DNA from: an uncultured Flavobacteriia bacterium
GTDB taxonomy: Bacteria; Bacteroidota; Bacteroidia; Flavobacteriales_D; Crocinitomicaceae
Direction: 5' to 3'
Assembly: GCA_903930085.1 (NCBI GenBank)
Contig: CAIYXD010000599.1
Coordinates: forward strand, 1-5,939
DNA length: 5,939 nucleotides
Shown: positions 1-5,886 of the stretch, in pieces
Position numbering within the stretch: position 1 is the stretch's first letter
How the letters are laid out: each line of letters begins with the position of its first letter
Notes under the pieces: model-generated
The model's input: the letters and a program-made list of their open reading frames with translations, nothing else
Told to the model about the DNA's origin: nothing
Databases searched by the model: none
Made by a program: the position numbers and the translations under genes

Positions 1-604
1 ACCTGAATCCTTGAAAGGAATCGTTAAAGGTGGTGGTTCATTAACAGCATTGCCAATTATTGAAACGCAAGCAGGTGACGTTTCTGCATATATTCCAACG
101 AATGTTATTTCTATTACAGACGGACAAATATTTTTGGAAAGTGATTTGTTTAACGCAGGTATTCGTCCAGCGATTAATGTTGGTATTTCTGTATCTCGAG
201 TTGGTGGTAACGCACAAATCAAATCGATGAAGAAAGTTGCCGGAACATTAAAATTAGATCAGGCACAATACAGAGAATTGGAAGCGTTTGCTAAATTCGG
301 TTCGGATTTAGATGCTGCAACGAAATCTGTTTTGGATAAAGGGGCACGTAACGTGGAAATCTTGAAGCAAAGAGAAGGAGATCCATACCCGGTAGAAAAG
401 CAAATTGCAATCATCTATGTTGGAACAAAAGGTTTGATACAACGCGTTCCAATTTCCAAAGTAAAAGAATTTGAAAAAGAATTTTTGAATTATTTGGAGG
501 CGAAACATTCGGATGTATTAGTAGCTTTAAAAGCTGGTAAATACACAGACGAAATTACAGATACATTGTCAAAAGTTGCTAAGGAATTAGCGGATAAGTA
601 CTAA
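1..604 (+). CDS. atpA: F1F0 ATP synthase subunit alpha, C-terminal part (5' end outside window)
   Basis: This is the last ~200 residues of the alpha subunit of the F1 catalytic head, which alternates with beta in the alpha3beta3 hexamer on the cytoplasmic face of the membrane. The first complete in-frame codon is at base 2 and the frame is open to the window edge, so the gene is cut by the window; the TTG at base 11 is an internal Leu codon, not a start. The ATP synthase alpha/beta signature PAINVGISVS is encoded around 167-196. It is followed at once by the Arg of SVSRVGG (codon 197-199), the alpha 'arginine finger' that reaches into the catalytic site on beta. Upstream, the conserved segment GSLTALPIIETQAGDVSAYI is intact, and after the signature comes the helical C-terminal domain, ending in LADKY before TAA at 602. 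The Walker A and B motifs would lie upstream of the window. atpG follows 71 bases downstream on the same strand, so the two are very probably co-transcribed. Identification is secure. Confidence 0.97.
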   Translation, partial: PESLKGIVKGGGSLTALPIIETQAGDVSAYIPTNVISITDGQIFLESDLFNAGIRPAINVGISVSRVGGNAQIKSMKKVAGTLKLDQAQYRELEAFAKFGSDLDAATKSVLDKGARNVEILKQREGDPYPVEKQIAIIYVGTKGLIQRVPISKVKEFEKEFLNYLEAKHSDVLVALKAGKYTDEITDTLSKVAKELADKY

Positions 605-618
605 ATTAATTTGGAATC

Positions 619-670
619 TAGCATTCGGTTTTCATGTGAACGCCGAATGCTAAATCCTGAATACTGAATC
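619..670. repeat. Perfect inverted repeat plus degenerate 7-base tandem repeat in the atpA-atpG spacer
   Basis: TAGCATTCGG (619-628) is the exact reverse complement of CCGAATGCTA (643-652), giving a 10-bp stem around a 14-base loop. Within the loop TTC (631-633) can pair with GAA (638-640). Starting inside the right arm, the sequence reads as a degenerate 7-base repeat of form RAATnCT: GAATGCT (645-651), AAATCCT (652-658), GAATACT (659-665), then a partial GAATC (666-670). The left arm with its flank is the same kind of unit reversed. No T-run follows, so it is not a typical intrinsic terminator. It fills most of the spacer and stops 5 bases before the atpG start. I infer a short interspersed intergenic repeat or an RNA processing/stability hairpin within the operon transcript; the inverted repeat itself is plain in the sequence. 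Confidence 0.75.
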
Positions 671-675
671 AAAGT

Positions 676-1551
676 ATGGCAAGTTTAAAAGAAATACGAA
701 ATAGGATTACTTCCGTAAGTTCTACAATGCAGATTACCTCCGCTATGAAAATGGTGTCGGCTGCAAAGTTGAAAAGAGCGCAAGACGCTATCACACAGAT
801 GCGTCCGTATTCGGAAAAGTTACAGGAAATTTTAGCTAATTTGAGTGGCTCTTTGGACCTTTCTGAAAATGCTTTCGCATCGGAAAGACCGATTCAAAAT
901 GTTTTGATTGTTGGTATTACTTCTAACCGTGGATTATGCGGTGGTTTTAATAACAATATTATAAAACGCGTTAATTTATTGGTGAATGAGGAATATGCTT
1001 TCGCTAATACACGTGTTCTATGCTTAGGTAAGAAGATAAAGGACGCTTATAAACGTTCGGAGAAATATTATATCAACGATGCTTTGGTACCTGTTGAGGA
1101 TATTTTTAATCAATTGAATTTTGAAAATACCGCTACGATTGGAAAGGAATTAATGAACCTTTACACAAGTAAGGAATTCGACAAAATCATCATTGTCTAC
1201 AACCGTTTTGTAAATGCAGCAACGCAAGATGTGCGCGCTGAACAATTTTTGCCTTTAATTTCAGCTGTAACAGATGATTTAACTGCAAATAGCGATTATA
1301 TTTTTGAGCCATCCAAAGCAGAAATTGTGGAAGATTTGATTCCAAGATCTTTGAAAATACAATTGTTCAAGGGTTTATTGGATTCAAATGCGGCAGAACA
1401 TGGCGCTCGAATGACAGCAATGCACAAGGCGACGGATAATGCAGATGAATTGAGAAAAGCATTGAAATTAACGTACAATAAAGCACGTCAAGCTGCCATA
1501 ACTAATGAAATTCTAGAAATTGTTGGTGGTGCGGAAGCATTAAACAGCTAA
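676..1551 (+). CDS. atpG: F1F0 ATP synthase subunit gamma
   Basis: This encodes the central rotor shaft of F1, which couples proton-driven c-ring rotation to the catalytic alpha3beta3 head. The product is 291 residues, normal for the family. The N-terminal coiled-coil helix is typical (residues 1-36: MASLKEIRNRI, then TMQITSAMKMVSAAKLKRAQ). The central Rossmann-like domain has SNRGLCGG at 83-90, where most gammas have SDRGLCGG. The C-terminal helix carries the gamma signature ITNEILEIVGGAEA at 275-288. The start is the only ATG just ahead of the conserved MASLKEIR; no clear Shine-Dalgarno precedes it, which is usual in Bacteroidota. It follows atpA by 71 bases and is followed by a terminator instead of atpD, consistent with the split ATP synthase operons of this phylum. 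No damage or missing conserved segment is seen. Confidence 0.98.
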   Translation: MASLKEIRNRITSVSSTMQITSAMKMVSAAKLKRAQDAITQMRPYSEKLQEILANLSGSLDLSENAFASERPIQNVLIVGITSNRGLCGGFNNNIIKRVNLLVNEEYAFANTRVLCLGKKIKDAYKRSEKYYINDALVPVEDIFNQLNFENTATIGKELMNLYTSKEFDKIIIVYNRFVNAATQDVRAEQFLPLISAVTDDLTANSDYIFEPSKAEIVEDLIPRSLKIQLFKGLLDSNAAEHGARMTAMHKATDNADELRKALKLTYNKARQAAITNEILEIVGGAEALNS

Positions 1552-1589
1552 AAAGATGAAACGTTAAGTTTCCTAAAAAATAAAATAAG

Positions 1590-1619
1590 AAGCAGAATCC
1601 AAAAGGTTCTGCTTTTTTT
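1590..1619 (+). terminator. Intrinsic terminator after atpG
   Basis: AGCAGAA (1591-1597) pairs with TTCTGCT (1607-1613). The stem continues inward through CC (1599-1600) with GG (1605-1606) around an AAAA loop, with T1598 bulged. A run of seven T (1613-1619) follows directly. It lies 38 bases past the atpG stop and just before the 3' end of the converging hydrolase gene, so it ends the ATP synthase transcript. A smaller hairpin, GAAAC (1558-1562) with GTTTC (1568-1572), sits between the stop codon and the terminator. Read from the other strand, the sequence after the stem is T-rich but interrupted, so two-way action is possible but weaker. Confidence 0.92.
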
Positions 1620-1637
1620 ATGGAAATGTTTGGTGTT

Positions 1638-2399
1638 CTAGCGCAGACAAAAACCCAGCAAAACATCTATAAACTCCTCGGGTGATTCGGCATGCACCCA
1701 GTGACCTGCGCCTTGGATTGTTTGCACTGTTGAATCGGGAAAAAGTTCTTCTAAATGTTCGATATCGCTGTCTAAGATATAATTGGAAAGTTCCCCGCGA
1801 ATAAAAAGTGTCGGCAGCAGAACTTCTTTCTCCGGCAGTGCTGCTAAAATAGCTCCCATTTCACGTTCCAGCACTTCTAAATTCATTCGCCAAGCTAATT
1901 TCCCTTTCTCCTTCCAATACAAATTCTTTAACAGAAACTGACGTACTCCTTCGGAATCAATATGCTGTTTTAAAATGGCTTCCGCTTCACTTCTCAATTG
2001 AATAGTTGGTAGGTCGATTGCATGCATTCCAGCAAGAATGTGTTGATGGTGGCTTGGATATTCCTTTACGCCAATATCAACAACAACCAATTTGTCCAGT
2101 TGTTGTGCATAATTTTGAGCAAATAACATGGCAACTTTTCCGCCCATCGAATGGCCGATTAGGATAACTTTTTTTAAAGAAAGCATTTCGAAAAGTTCTT
2201 GAAGATCTTCCACCATTATTGGATAGGAGAAATCATCGCTCCAATCTGAATGCCCATGATTACGCAAATCAACTAAAATTACACGGTAGTATTCCGAAAG
2301 TTTTTTAGCGTGCGTTTGCCAATTGTCGGAAAATCCAAATAAGCCATGTAGAATTAGCATTGGTTGGCCTTCTCCAATTTCTCGGTAATGAAGTTTCAT
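1638..2399 (-). CDS. Alpha/beta-fold hydrolase, YbfF/ABHD11-like esterase
   Basis: A single-domain serine hydrolase of 253 residues from the ATG at 2399. Numbered from that start, the oxyanion-hole segment LHGLFG is at 17-22, DLRNHGHS at 44-51, the nucleophile elbow GHSMGG at 82-87 (Ser84), and the C-terminal GAGHWVHAESP at 230-240 carries the catalytic His (His233). The likely catalytic acid is Asp108 in VVVDIG, after strand 6, as I recall for E. coli YbfF; the usual position after strand 7 instead reads FIRGELSNYI. No signal peptide is visible, so it should be cytoplasmic. YbfF-type enzymes cleave short-chain acyl esters and thioesters; the true substrate is not shown here. An in-frame GTG at 2420 would add seven residues (MEINSPR), but the family normally begins close to MKLHYRE, so I chose ATG. 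It lies 74 bases downstream of the lipoprotein gene on the same strand and could be co-transcribed with it. Fold and family are sure; substrate is unknown. Confidence 0.9.
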   Translation of the reverse strand: MKLHYREIGEGQPMLILHGLFGFSDNWQTHAKKLSEYYRVILVDLRNHGHSDWSDDFSYPIMVEDLQELFEMLSLKKVILIGHSMGGKVAMLFAQNYAQQLDKLVVVDIGVKEYPSHHQHILAGMHAIDLPTIQLRSEAEAILKQHIDSEGVRQFLLKNLYWKEKGKLAWRMNLEVLEREMGAILAALPEKEVLLPTLFIRGELSNYILDSDIEHLEELFPDSTVQTIQGAGHWVHAESPEEFIDVLLGFCLR

Positions 2400-2473
2400 T
2401 CGGGGGGAATTAATTTCCACAAAAATAAGAAATCCTACTGAAACAAATTTTCAATTAGGAAAAACAACCTGCC

Positions 2474-2968
2474 TTAATTGACAAAACTGGATAATATATC
2501 CATTAAATTAGGTAGGGTATACGTGGATGTTGAAATTTTTATTTTTTCTGGGGCGTCCGCATTTGCTTTTACAGACTCCGTTGAAACCGAAACATCAATT
2601 GCCTCCGAACGAATAGCCCCAACCTTAAACTGCTTGTCGTTCATGCTGGTTAGAATCGTTACCATTTCATCTGCAGAAATTTTATCCTTGTCAAAAGATA
2701 TTTTAGCGGTTTGAATTTTTTCGCCTTCAACAAAGTTAAATTCTACCCGTTCAACGCCACCAGTAGCTTTCAGTTCTTTTCGAATACTCCCACCACAGCC
2801 CATTTCACACGTCATTCCTTCAACCTCCAAGGTTAGAAGTCTATTTGCTTGAACAGCTGGTTTAACAGCTGTATGTTTTTTTTCCGTACGAAGCAACACA
2901 ACATTCGGCTCGGAAGAACAAGCGCTCAATAATAGAAAGGAGGAAAAAAAGAGTGTGAAGGTTTTCAT
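2474..2968 (-). CDS. HMA-domain lipoprotein (putative metal-binding)
   Basis: The 164-residue product starts at the ATG at 2968. It opens with a short lipoprotein signal peptide, a hydrophobic stretch (residues 4-14) ending in the lipobox LSAC, so Cys17 is the likely lipidated first residue of the mature protein. After a linker, residues ~44-118 form one heavy-metal-associated (ferredoxin-like) domain: strand TLEVEGMTC, a helix GGSIRKELKA, strand VERVEFNF, strand TAKISFD, and a helix SADEMVTILTSM. The metal motif reads GMTCEMGC (Cys54 and Cys58), a CxxxC spacing in place of the usual CxxC. The C-terminal ~45 residues are Ser/Thr/Lys-rich with no recognised motif. A longer in-frame start at 3007 (13 extra residues) would bury the signal peptide and is rejected. 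The gene diverges from engB and lies upstream of the hydrolase. A periplasmic, membrane-anchored role in copper or other metal binding is inferred from the domain; metal and partner are unknown. Confidence 0.88.
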   Translation of the reverse strand: MKTFTLFFSSFLLLSACSSEPNVVLLRTEKKHTAVKPAVQANRLLTLEVEGMTCEMGCGGSIRKELKATGGVERVEFNFVEGEKIQTAKISFDKDKISADEMVTILTSMNDKQFKVGAIRSEAIDVSVSTESVKANADAPEKIKISTSTYTLPNLMDILSSFVN

Positions 2969-3054
2969 TTTTTTGTTTTTGATTGTGTAAATGTAAGGCA
3001 AAAACAAGCCTTTTGGAGTAAAAAAATGTTAATTTTCAAAACGCGGCAAATGAA

Positions 3055-3085
3055 TTGGATATCCACGCTGCAGACCTTATATTTG
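3055..3085 (+). promoter_or_regulatory. Bacteroidota-type promoter for engB
   Basis: TATATTTG (3078-3085) is a perfect match to the Bacteroidota -7 consensus TAnnTTTG, and TTG (3055-3057) lies 20 bases upstream, within the usual range for the -33 element. Transcription should start a few bases after 3085, giving a very short leader before the engB ATG at 3101. The promoter lies inside what would be coding sequence if the upstream in-frame ATG at 3026 were used, so it supports the 3101 start. Assigned from pattern only; no expression data. Confidence 0.65.
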
Positions 3086-3100
3086 CAGAAAATAAATGCC

Positions 3101-3700
3101 ATGAAAATCAAAGAAGCAGTTTTTGTTATTTCAAATACAGATGTGAAAGAATGTCCGTCTGATGCTAAACCTGAATTTGCTTTTATCGGCCGATCCAATG
3201 TTGGAAAATCCTCCTTGATCAACATGCTTGTAGGAAATAAAAATCTTGCTAAAACATCCGGTCGCCCGGGAAAAACACAATTAATAAACCATTTTATTAT
3301 CAATAAAGAATGGTATTTAGTCGATCTTCCTGGATATGGTTACGCAAAGGTTTCAAAAACTTCTCGCGAGAAATGGGAGATTTTTATCGCGGAATACTTA
3401 ACGAAACGAGAGCCATTGCTAAACGTGTTCGTTTTGTTGGATTCGCGCTTGGAACCGCAAAAAATAGATTTGGAATTCATGAATTGGTGCGGTGAAAAGC
3501 AGATTCCCTTTTCAATGGTTTTTACAAAAATTGATAAAATTTCCTCTACAGCGTTGCAAAAAAATCTTGCAAAGTATAAAAAGGAAATGCTGAAATATTG
3601 GGATGCCTTGCCACCAGTATTTACCTCGTCGAGTGAATCTGCATTCGGAAAAGAAAAGATTTTGAATTATATTGAACAAATTATAGAAACAACAAAATAA
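3101..3700 (+). CDS. engB: Ribosome biogenesis GTPase EngB (YsxC/YihA)
   Basis: A 199-residue small GTPase of the TrmE-Era-EngA-EngB-Septin group. EngB proteins act in late assembly of the large ribosomal subunit and are usually essential. The G motifs are all present: G1 GRSNVGKSS at 30-38, G2 region SGRPGKT at 53-59, G3 DLPGYGY at 75-81, G4 TKID at 142-145, and a G5-like TSSSE at 175-179. The segment DSRLEPQKIDLEF at 114-126 matches the Bacteroidota form of the family. Length is normal. An in-frame ATG at 3026 would add 25 residues (MLIFKTRQMNW...), but a good promoter lies between the two starts and MKIKEAVFVISNTDV is the expected N-terminus, so 3101 is chosen. It diverges from the lipoprotein gene; glyS follows after 87 bases with no intrinsic terminator between, so read-through into glyS is possible. 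Identification is secure. Confidence 0.97.
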   Translation: MKIKEAVFVISNTDVKECPSDAKPEFAFIGRSNVGKSSLINMLVGNKNLAKTSGRPGKTQLINHFIINKEWYLVDLPGYGYAKVSKTSREKWEIFIAEYLTKREPLLNVFVLLDSRLEPQKIDLEFMNWCGEKQIPFSMVFTKIDKISSTALQKNLAKYKKEMLKYWDALPPVFTSSSESAFGKEKILNYIEQIIETTK

Positions 3701-3703
3701 TCA

Positions 3704-3766
3704 CCATGTTTTTTCATGGGACTAGAGAAAGGTAAAATGCATTTTTGCATCCGATTCTCATACCAT
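3704..3766 (+). other. Inverted-repeat-rich leader ahead of glyS, possible alternative RNA folds
   Basis: The engB-glyS spacer holds several short inverted repeats. CCATG (3704-3708) pairs with CATGG (3715-3719) across six T. ATGCA (3737-3741) pairs with TGCAT (3746-3750) across TTTT, and outside it GAGAA (3725-3729) can pair with TTCTC (3755-3759). Finally ATGG (3716-3719) can pair with CCAT (3763-3766), closing the whole element. This outer helix and the first hairpin compete for the same bases. The arrangement could be a 5'-leader that switches between two folds, but each helix is only 4-5 bp in AT-rich DNA and no known riboswitch or T-box core is recognisable. The inverted repeats are seen; a regulatory role is inferred. 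Confidence 0.3.
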
Positions 3767-3787
3767 TAAGAGACAAAAGCAGCAACT

Positions 3788-5323
3788 ATGGAACATAAAG
3801 AAGATAAATTAAAAGAAGTTATATCGCACGCTAAAGAATATGGTTTTGTATTTCCATCTTCAGAAATTTACGATGGATTAGCTGCAACCTATGATTATGG
3901 CCAGCTGGGTTCTGAGTTGAAAAACAATATTAAATCCTATTGGTGGAAATCGATGGTGCAAATGCATGAAAATATTGTAGGGATTGATTCCGCAATTTTT
4001 ATGCACCCTACAACTTGGAAAGCTTCGGGACACGTAGATGCATTCAATGACCCATTAATTGACAATAAAGATTCCAAAAAGCGCTACCGAGCAGATGTTT
4101 TGATAGAAGAGTTTATCGAAAAAATCCGCATGAAGATTGAAAAAGAAGTGGAAAAAGGAATCAAGAAATTCGGAGATGATTTTGATGAAACCCAATTCCG
4201 CGCTACGCATCCAAACGTTTTACGCAACAAGGAAAAAATCAAAGAGATTGAAGATAGAATGCGCGAAACATTGGGTAAAAATGATTTGGAGGGTGTTTAC
4301 AATTTAATCGTTGACCTAGAAATAGTTTGTCCAATTTCCGGCACAAAAAACTGGACGGAAGTGCGCCAATTTAATTTAATGTTTTCCACGGAATTAGGTT
4401 CTGTTGCTGGAGATGCTTCTACAATATATTTGCGTCCGGAAACGGCACAGGGTATTTTTGTTAATTTTCTGAACGTTCAAAAATCTGGTAGAATGAAAAT
4501 TCCTTTTGGTATTGCACAAATTGGAAAAGCATTTCGCAATGAAATTGTAGCGCGTCAGTTTATTTTTAGAATGCGTGAATTTGAGCAAATGGAAATGCAA
4601 TTTTTTGTGCGTCCAGGTGAAGAAATGAAATGGTACGAATACTGGAAAGAAGCACGTGGGAAATGGCACAAAGCACTTGGCTTGGGCGATCAAAATTACC
4701 GTTTTCACGACCATATTAAATTAGCACATTACGCCAATGCTGCTGCAGATATAGAATTTAATTTTCCAATGGGTTTCAAGGAATTGGAAGGGATTCATTC
4801 CCGAACTGATTTTGATTTGAAGCAACACGAGCAATTCTCCGGAAAAAAACTGCAATACTTTGATCCTGAATTGAATCAGAATTATGTGCCATTTGTGGTC
4901 GAAACTTCTGTTGGACTAGACCGTATGTTTTTAGCGGTTCTTAGTGCTTCACACAAAAATGAAGTATTGGAAGACGGCTCCGAAAGAACGGTTTTATCCT
5001 TGCCGCCAGCTTTAGCGCCTTACAAAGTGGCGATCATGCCGTTGACCAAAAAAGATGGATTACCAGAAAAAGCACGCGAAATTATTGATCAGTTAAAGTT
5101 CGATTTCTTGTGCCAATACGACGAAAAGGATTCTATCGGAAAACGTTACCGTCGCCAAGATGCAATTGGAACGCCATTTTCTGTAACCGTTGACCATCAA
5201 ACATTGGAAGACAATACAGTGACTATTCGCGACCGCGATACAATGGAACAAATAAGGGTAAATGTTGCTGATTTATTTAGTATTATCGACCAAAAAGTAA
5301 ATATGCGGAAGTTATTGGTGTAA
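3788..5323 (+). CDS. glyS: Glycine--tRNA ligase, dimeric (alpha2) type
   Basis: A class II aminoacyl-tRNA synthetase of 511 residues that joins glycine to tRNA-Gly using ATP. It is the single-polypeptide homodimeric form shared with eukaryotes and archaea, not the glyQ/glyS alpha2beta2 form of E. coli. Visible hallmarks are the N-terminal GFVFPSSEIYDGLAATYDYG at 19-38, RPETAQG at 216-222, motif 2 GKAFRNE at 246-252 followed by REFEQMEMQFF at 263-273, and motif 3 around ETSVGLDR at 372-379. The C-terminal anticodon-binding domain begins near LPPALAPYKVAIMPL at 405 and includes GKRYRRQDAIGTPFSVTVD. A charged, helical insertion rich in Lys and Glu (~105-160) precedes VCPISGTKNWTEVRQF. The chosen ATG gives the expected N-terminus and no upstream in-frame ATG is close; no strong Shine-Dalgarno is seen. 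It may be read from engB or from its own promoter in the structured spacer, and it ends at an intrinsic terminator. Identification is secure. Confidence 0.98.
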   Translation: MEHKEDKLKEVISHAKEYGFVFPSSEIYDGLAATYDYGQLGSELKNNIKSYWWKSMVQMHENIVGIDSAIFMHPTTWKASGHVDAFNDPLIDNKDSKKRYRADVLIEEFIEKIRMKIEKEVEKGIKKFGDDFDETQFRATHPNVLRNKEKIKEIEDRMRETLGKNDLEGVYNLIVDLEIVCPISGTKNWTEVRQFNLMFSTELGSVAGDASTIYLRPETAQGIFVNFLNVQKSGRMKIPFGIAQIGKAFRNEIVARQFIFRMREFEQMEMQFFVRPGEEMKWYEYWKEARGKWHKALGLGDQNYRFHDHIKLAHYANAAADIEFNFPMGFKELEGIHSRTDFDLKQHEQFSGKKLQYFDPELNQNYVPFVVETSVGLDRMFLAVLSASHKNEVLEDGSERTVLSLPPALAPYKVAIMPLTKKDGLPEKAREIIDQLKFDFLCQYDEKDSIGKRYRRQDAIGTPFSVTVDHQTLEDNTVTIRDRDTMEQIRVNVADLFSIIDQKVNMRKLLV

Positions 5324-5339
5324 AATAAACACCACTTAT

Positions 5340-5374
5340 AGTAGGTAATGGGATGGCTATTACCTGCTTTTTTT
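5340..5374 (+). terminator. Intrinsic terminator after glyS
   Basis: A 10-bp stem pairs 5340-5349 with 5359-5368: AGGTAAT (5343-5349) with ATTACCT (5359-5365), extended outward by one T-G wobble and two Watson-Crick pairs. The loop is nine bases (5350-5358), and seven T (5368-5374) follow at once. It starts 16 bases past the glyS stop. The stop codon of the converging membrane-protein gene (5360-5362 on the opposite strand) lies in the right arm. Read from the minus strand no T-run follows the stem, so it should act mainly on glyS. Confidence 0.93.
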
Positions 5375-5674
5375 ATTGCCTAAGAAAACCCGGTAAGCTG
5401 CCAAAAACGGAATTCCAAGAATTAAAACGACTGCAAGAATATACCCTTGCCGAAGCAAATAAAAATCTTTTATTTCTGTCATGTCCGCTGGATCATAACC
5501 CAAACCAATAAAATAAGAAAGACTCAAAGGCGCTTGTTCTTTAATTTCAACCATATTTCGGACAATAATAATTTCTCCTGCAAAGAGATTTATTGGCAAT
5601 AGAAAGAGCGGCAAGGAAATAAGCAGCGCTAGAATAAAAAACAACGGCAACGGTTTACTCAAAATGGATTTCAT
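5360..5674 (-). CDS. Small membrane protein of unknown function, two predicted transmembrane helices
   Basis: A 104-residue protein I do not recognise as a named family. Residues ~9-32 form a long hydrophobic helix rich in Leu and Phe; residues ~78-98 form a second one, ending in a short Lys/Arg tail (NKKSR). Between them is a ~45-residue loop with charged segments (EIIIVRNMVEIKEQ) and a distinctive SYFIGLGYDPADM stretch. By the positive-inside rule the basic N-terminus (KSILSK) and basic C-terminus would both be cytoplasmic, with the loop outside; this is inference. A TAnnTTTG promoter element upstream supports expression, and start, composition and base use fit a real gene. Its stop codon lies within the glyS terminator, so its last codons are written by the T-run and stem of that terminator. 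The position next to glyS, convergent, gives no functional clue. Confidence 0.8.
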   Translation of the reverse strand: MKSILSKPLPLFFILALLISLPLFLLPINLFAGEIIIVRNMVEIKEQAPLSLSYFIGLGYDPADMTEIKDFYLLRQGYILAVVLILGIPFLAAYRVFLGNKKSR

Positions 5675-5697
5675 ACAGAATCAAAAATGGTGAACAG

Positions 5698-5705
5698 CAA
5701 AGATA
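5698..5705 (-). promoter_or_regulatory. Candidate -7 promoter element for the small membrane protein gene
   Basis: On the minus strand the sequence reads TATCTTTG, a perfect TAnnTTTG -7 element, 23 bases upstream of the ATG at 5674. This would give a leader of roughly 15-20 bases. No clear TTG sits 17-23 bases further upstream; the nearest is about 31 bases away, so the -33 half is weak or absent. Confidence 0.45.
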
Positions 5706-5886
5706 AACAGAATTAAGAATTCTTTCCGATAAGATGCAAGCGGCATCCTGAATTTTTAAATGGGGATGTAATTTTCTATCAAAAAAAGAAATTTAGGATA
5801 ATTCGGATTTTTAAAATCAGAGCAAGCATTTCGAGGAAAAGCAATGTTTGTACTAAATTCTCGTTATTTTAGCACCAAACGAAAGG

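Noticed and set aside
2448..2470. Possible hydrolase promoter on the minus strand (TTG then AAAATTTG)
   Set aside because: The gap of 13 bases is too short and the -7 element has one mismatch; the gene may simply be read from the lipoprotein promoter.
2478..2714. Open plus-strand frame of 78 codons opposite the lipoprotein gene
   Set aside because: It lies wholly antisense to a gene with a clear lipobox and HMA domain, and its translation shows no motif or plausible composition.
2995..3012. Short inverted repeat AAGGC/GCCTT with an 8-base loop in the divergent spacer
   Set aside because: Five base pairs in AT-rich DNA is likely by chance; it could be an operator, but nothing else supports it.
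2965..3303. Open minus-strand frame of 112 codons overlapping the engB promoter and 5' half
   Set aside because: It is antisense to the conserved G1-G2 region of engB and shows no recognisable domain; it is a shadow frame.
4394..4714. Open minus-strand frame of 106 codons inside glyS
   Set aside because: It covers the motif 2 region of GlyRS on the opposite strand; its Phe/His/Cys-rich product looks like a reverse-frame artefact.
5731..5757. Imperfect hairpin (GATGC 5733-5737 with GCATC 5743-5747) followed shortly by five T
   Set aside because: It resembles a weak terminator, but no plus-strand gene ends upstream of it, the stem is short, and the T-run is offset by several bases. It may instead be a minor repeat sharing ATCCTGAAT with 654-662.
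5847..5872. Possible promoter for the right-edge gene: TTTG at 5847-5850 and TATTTTAG at 5865-5872
   Set aside because: The spacer is 14 bases, shorter than the roughly 17-23 expected, and the -7 element has one mismatch.
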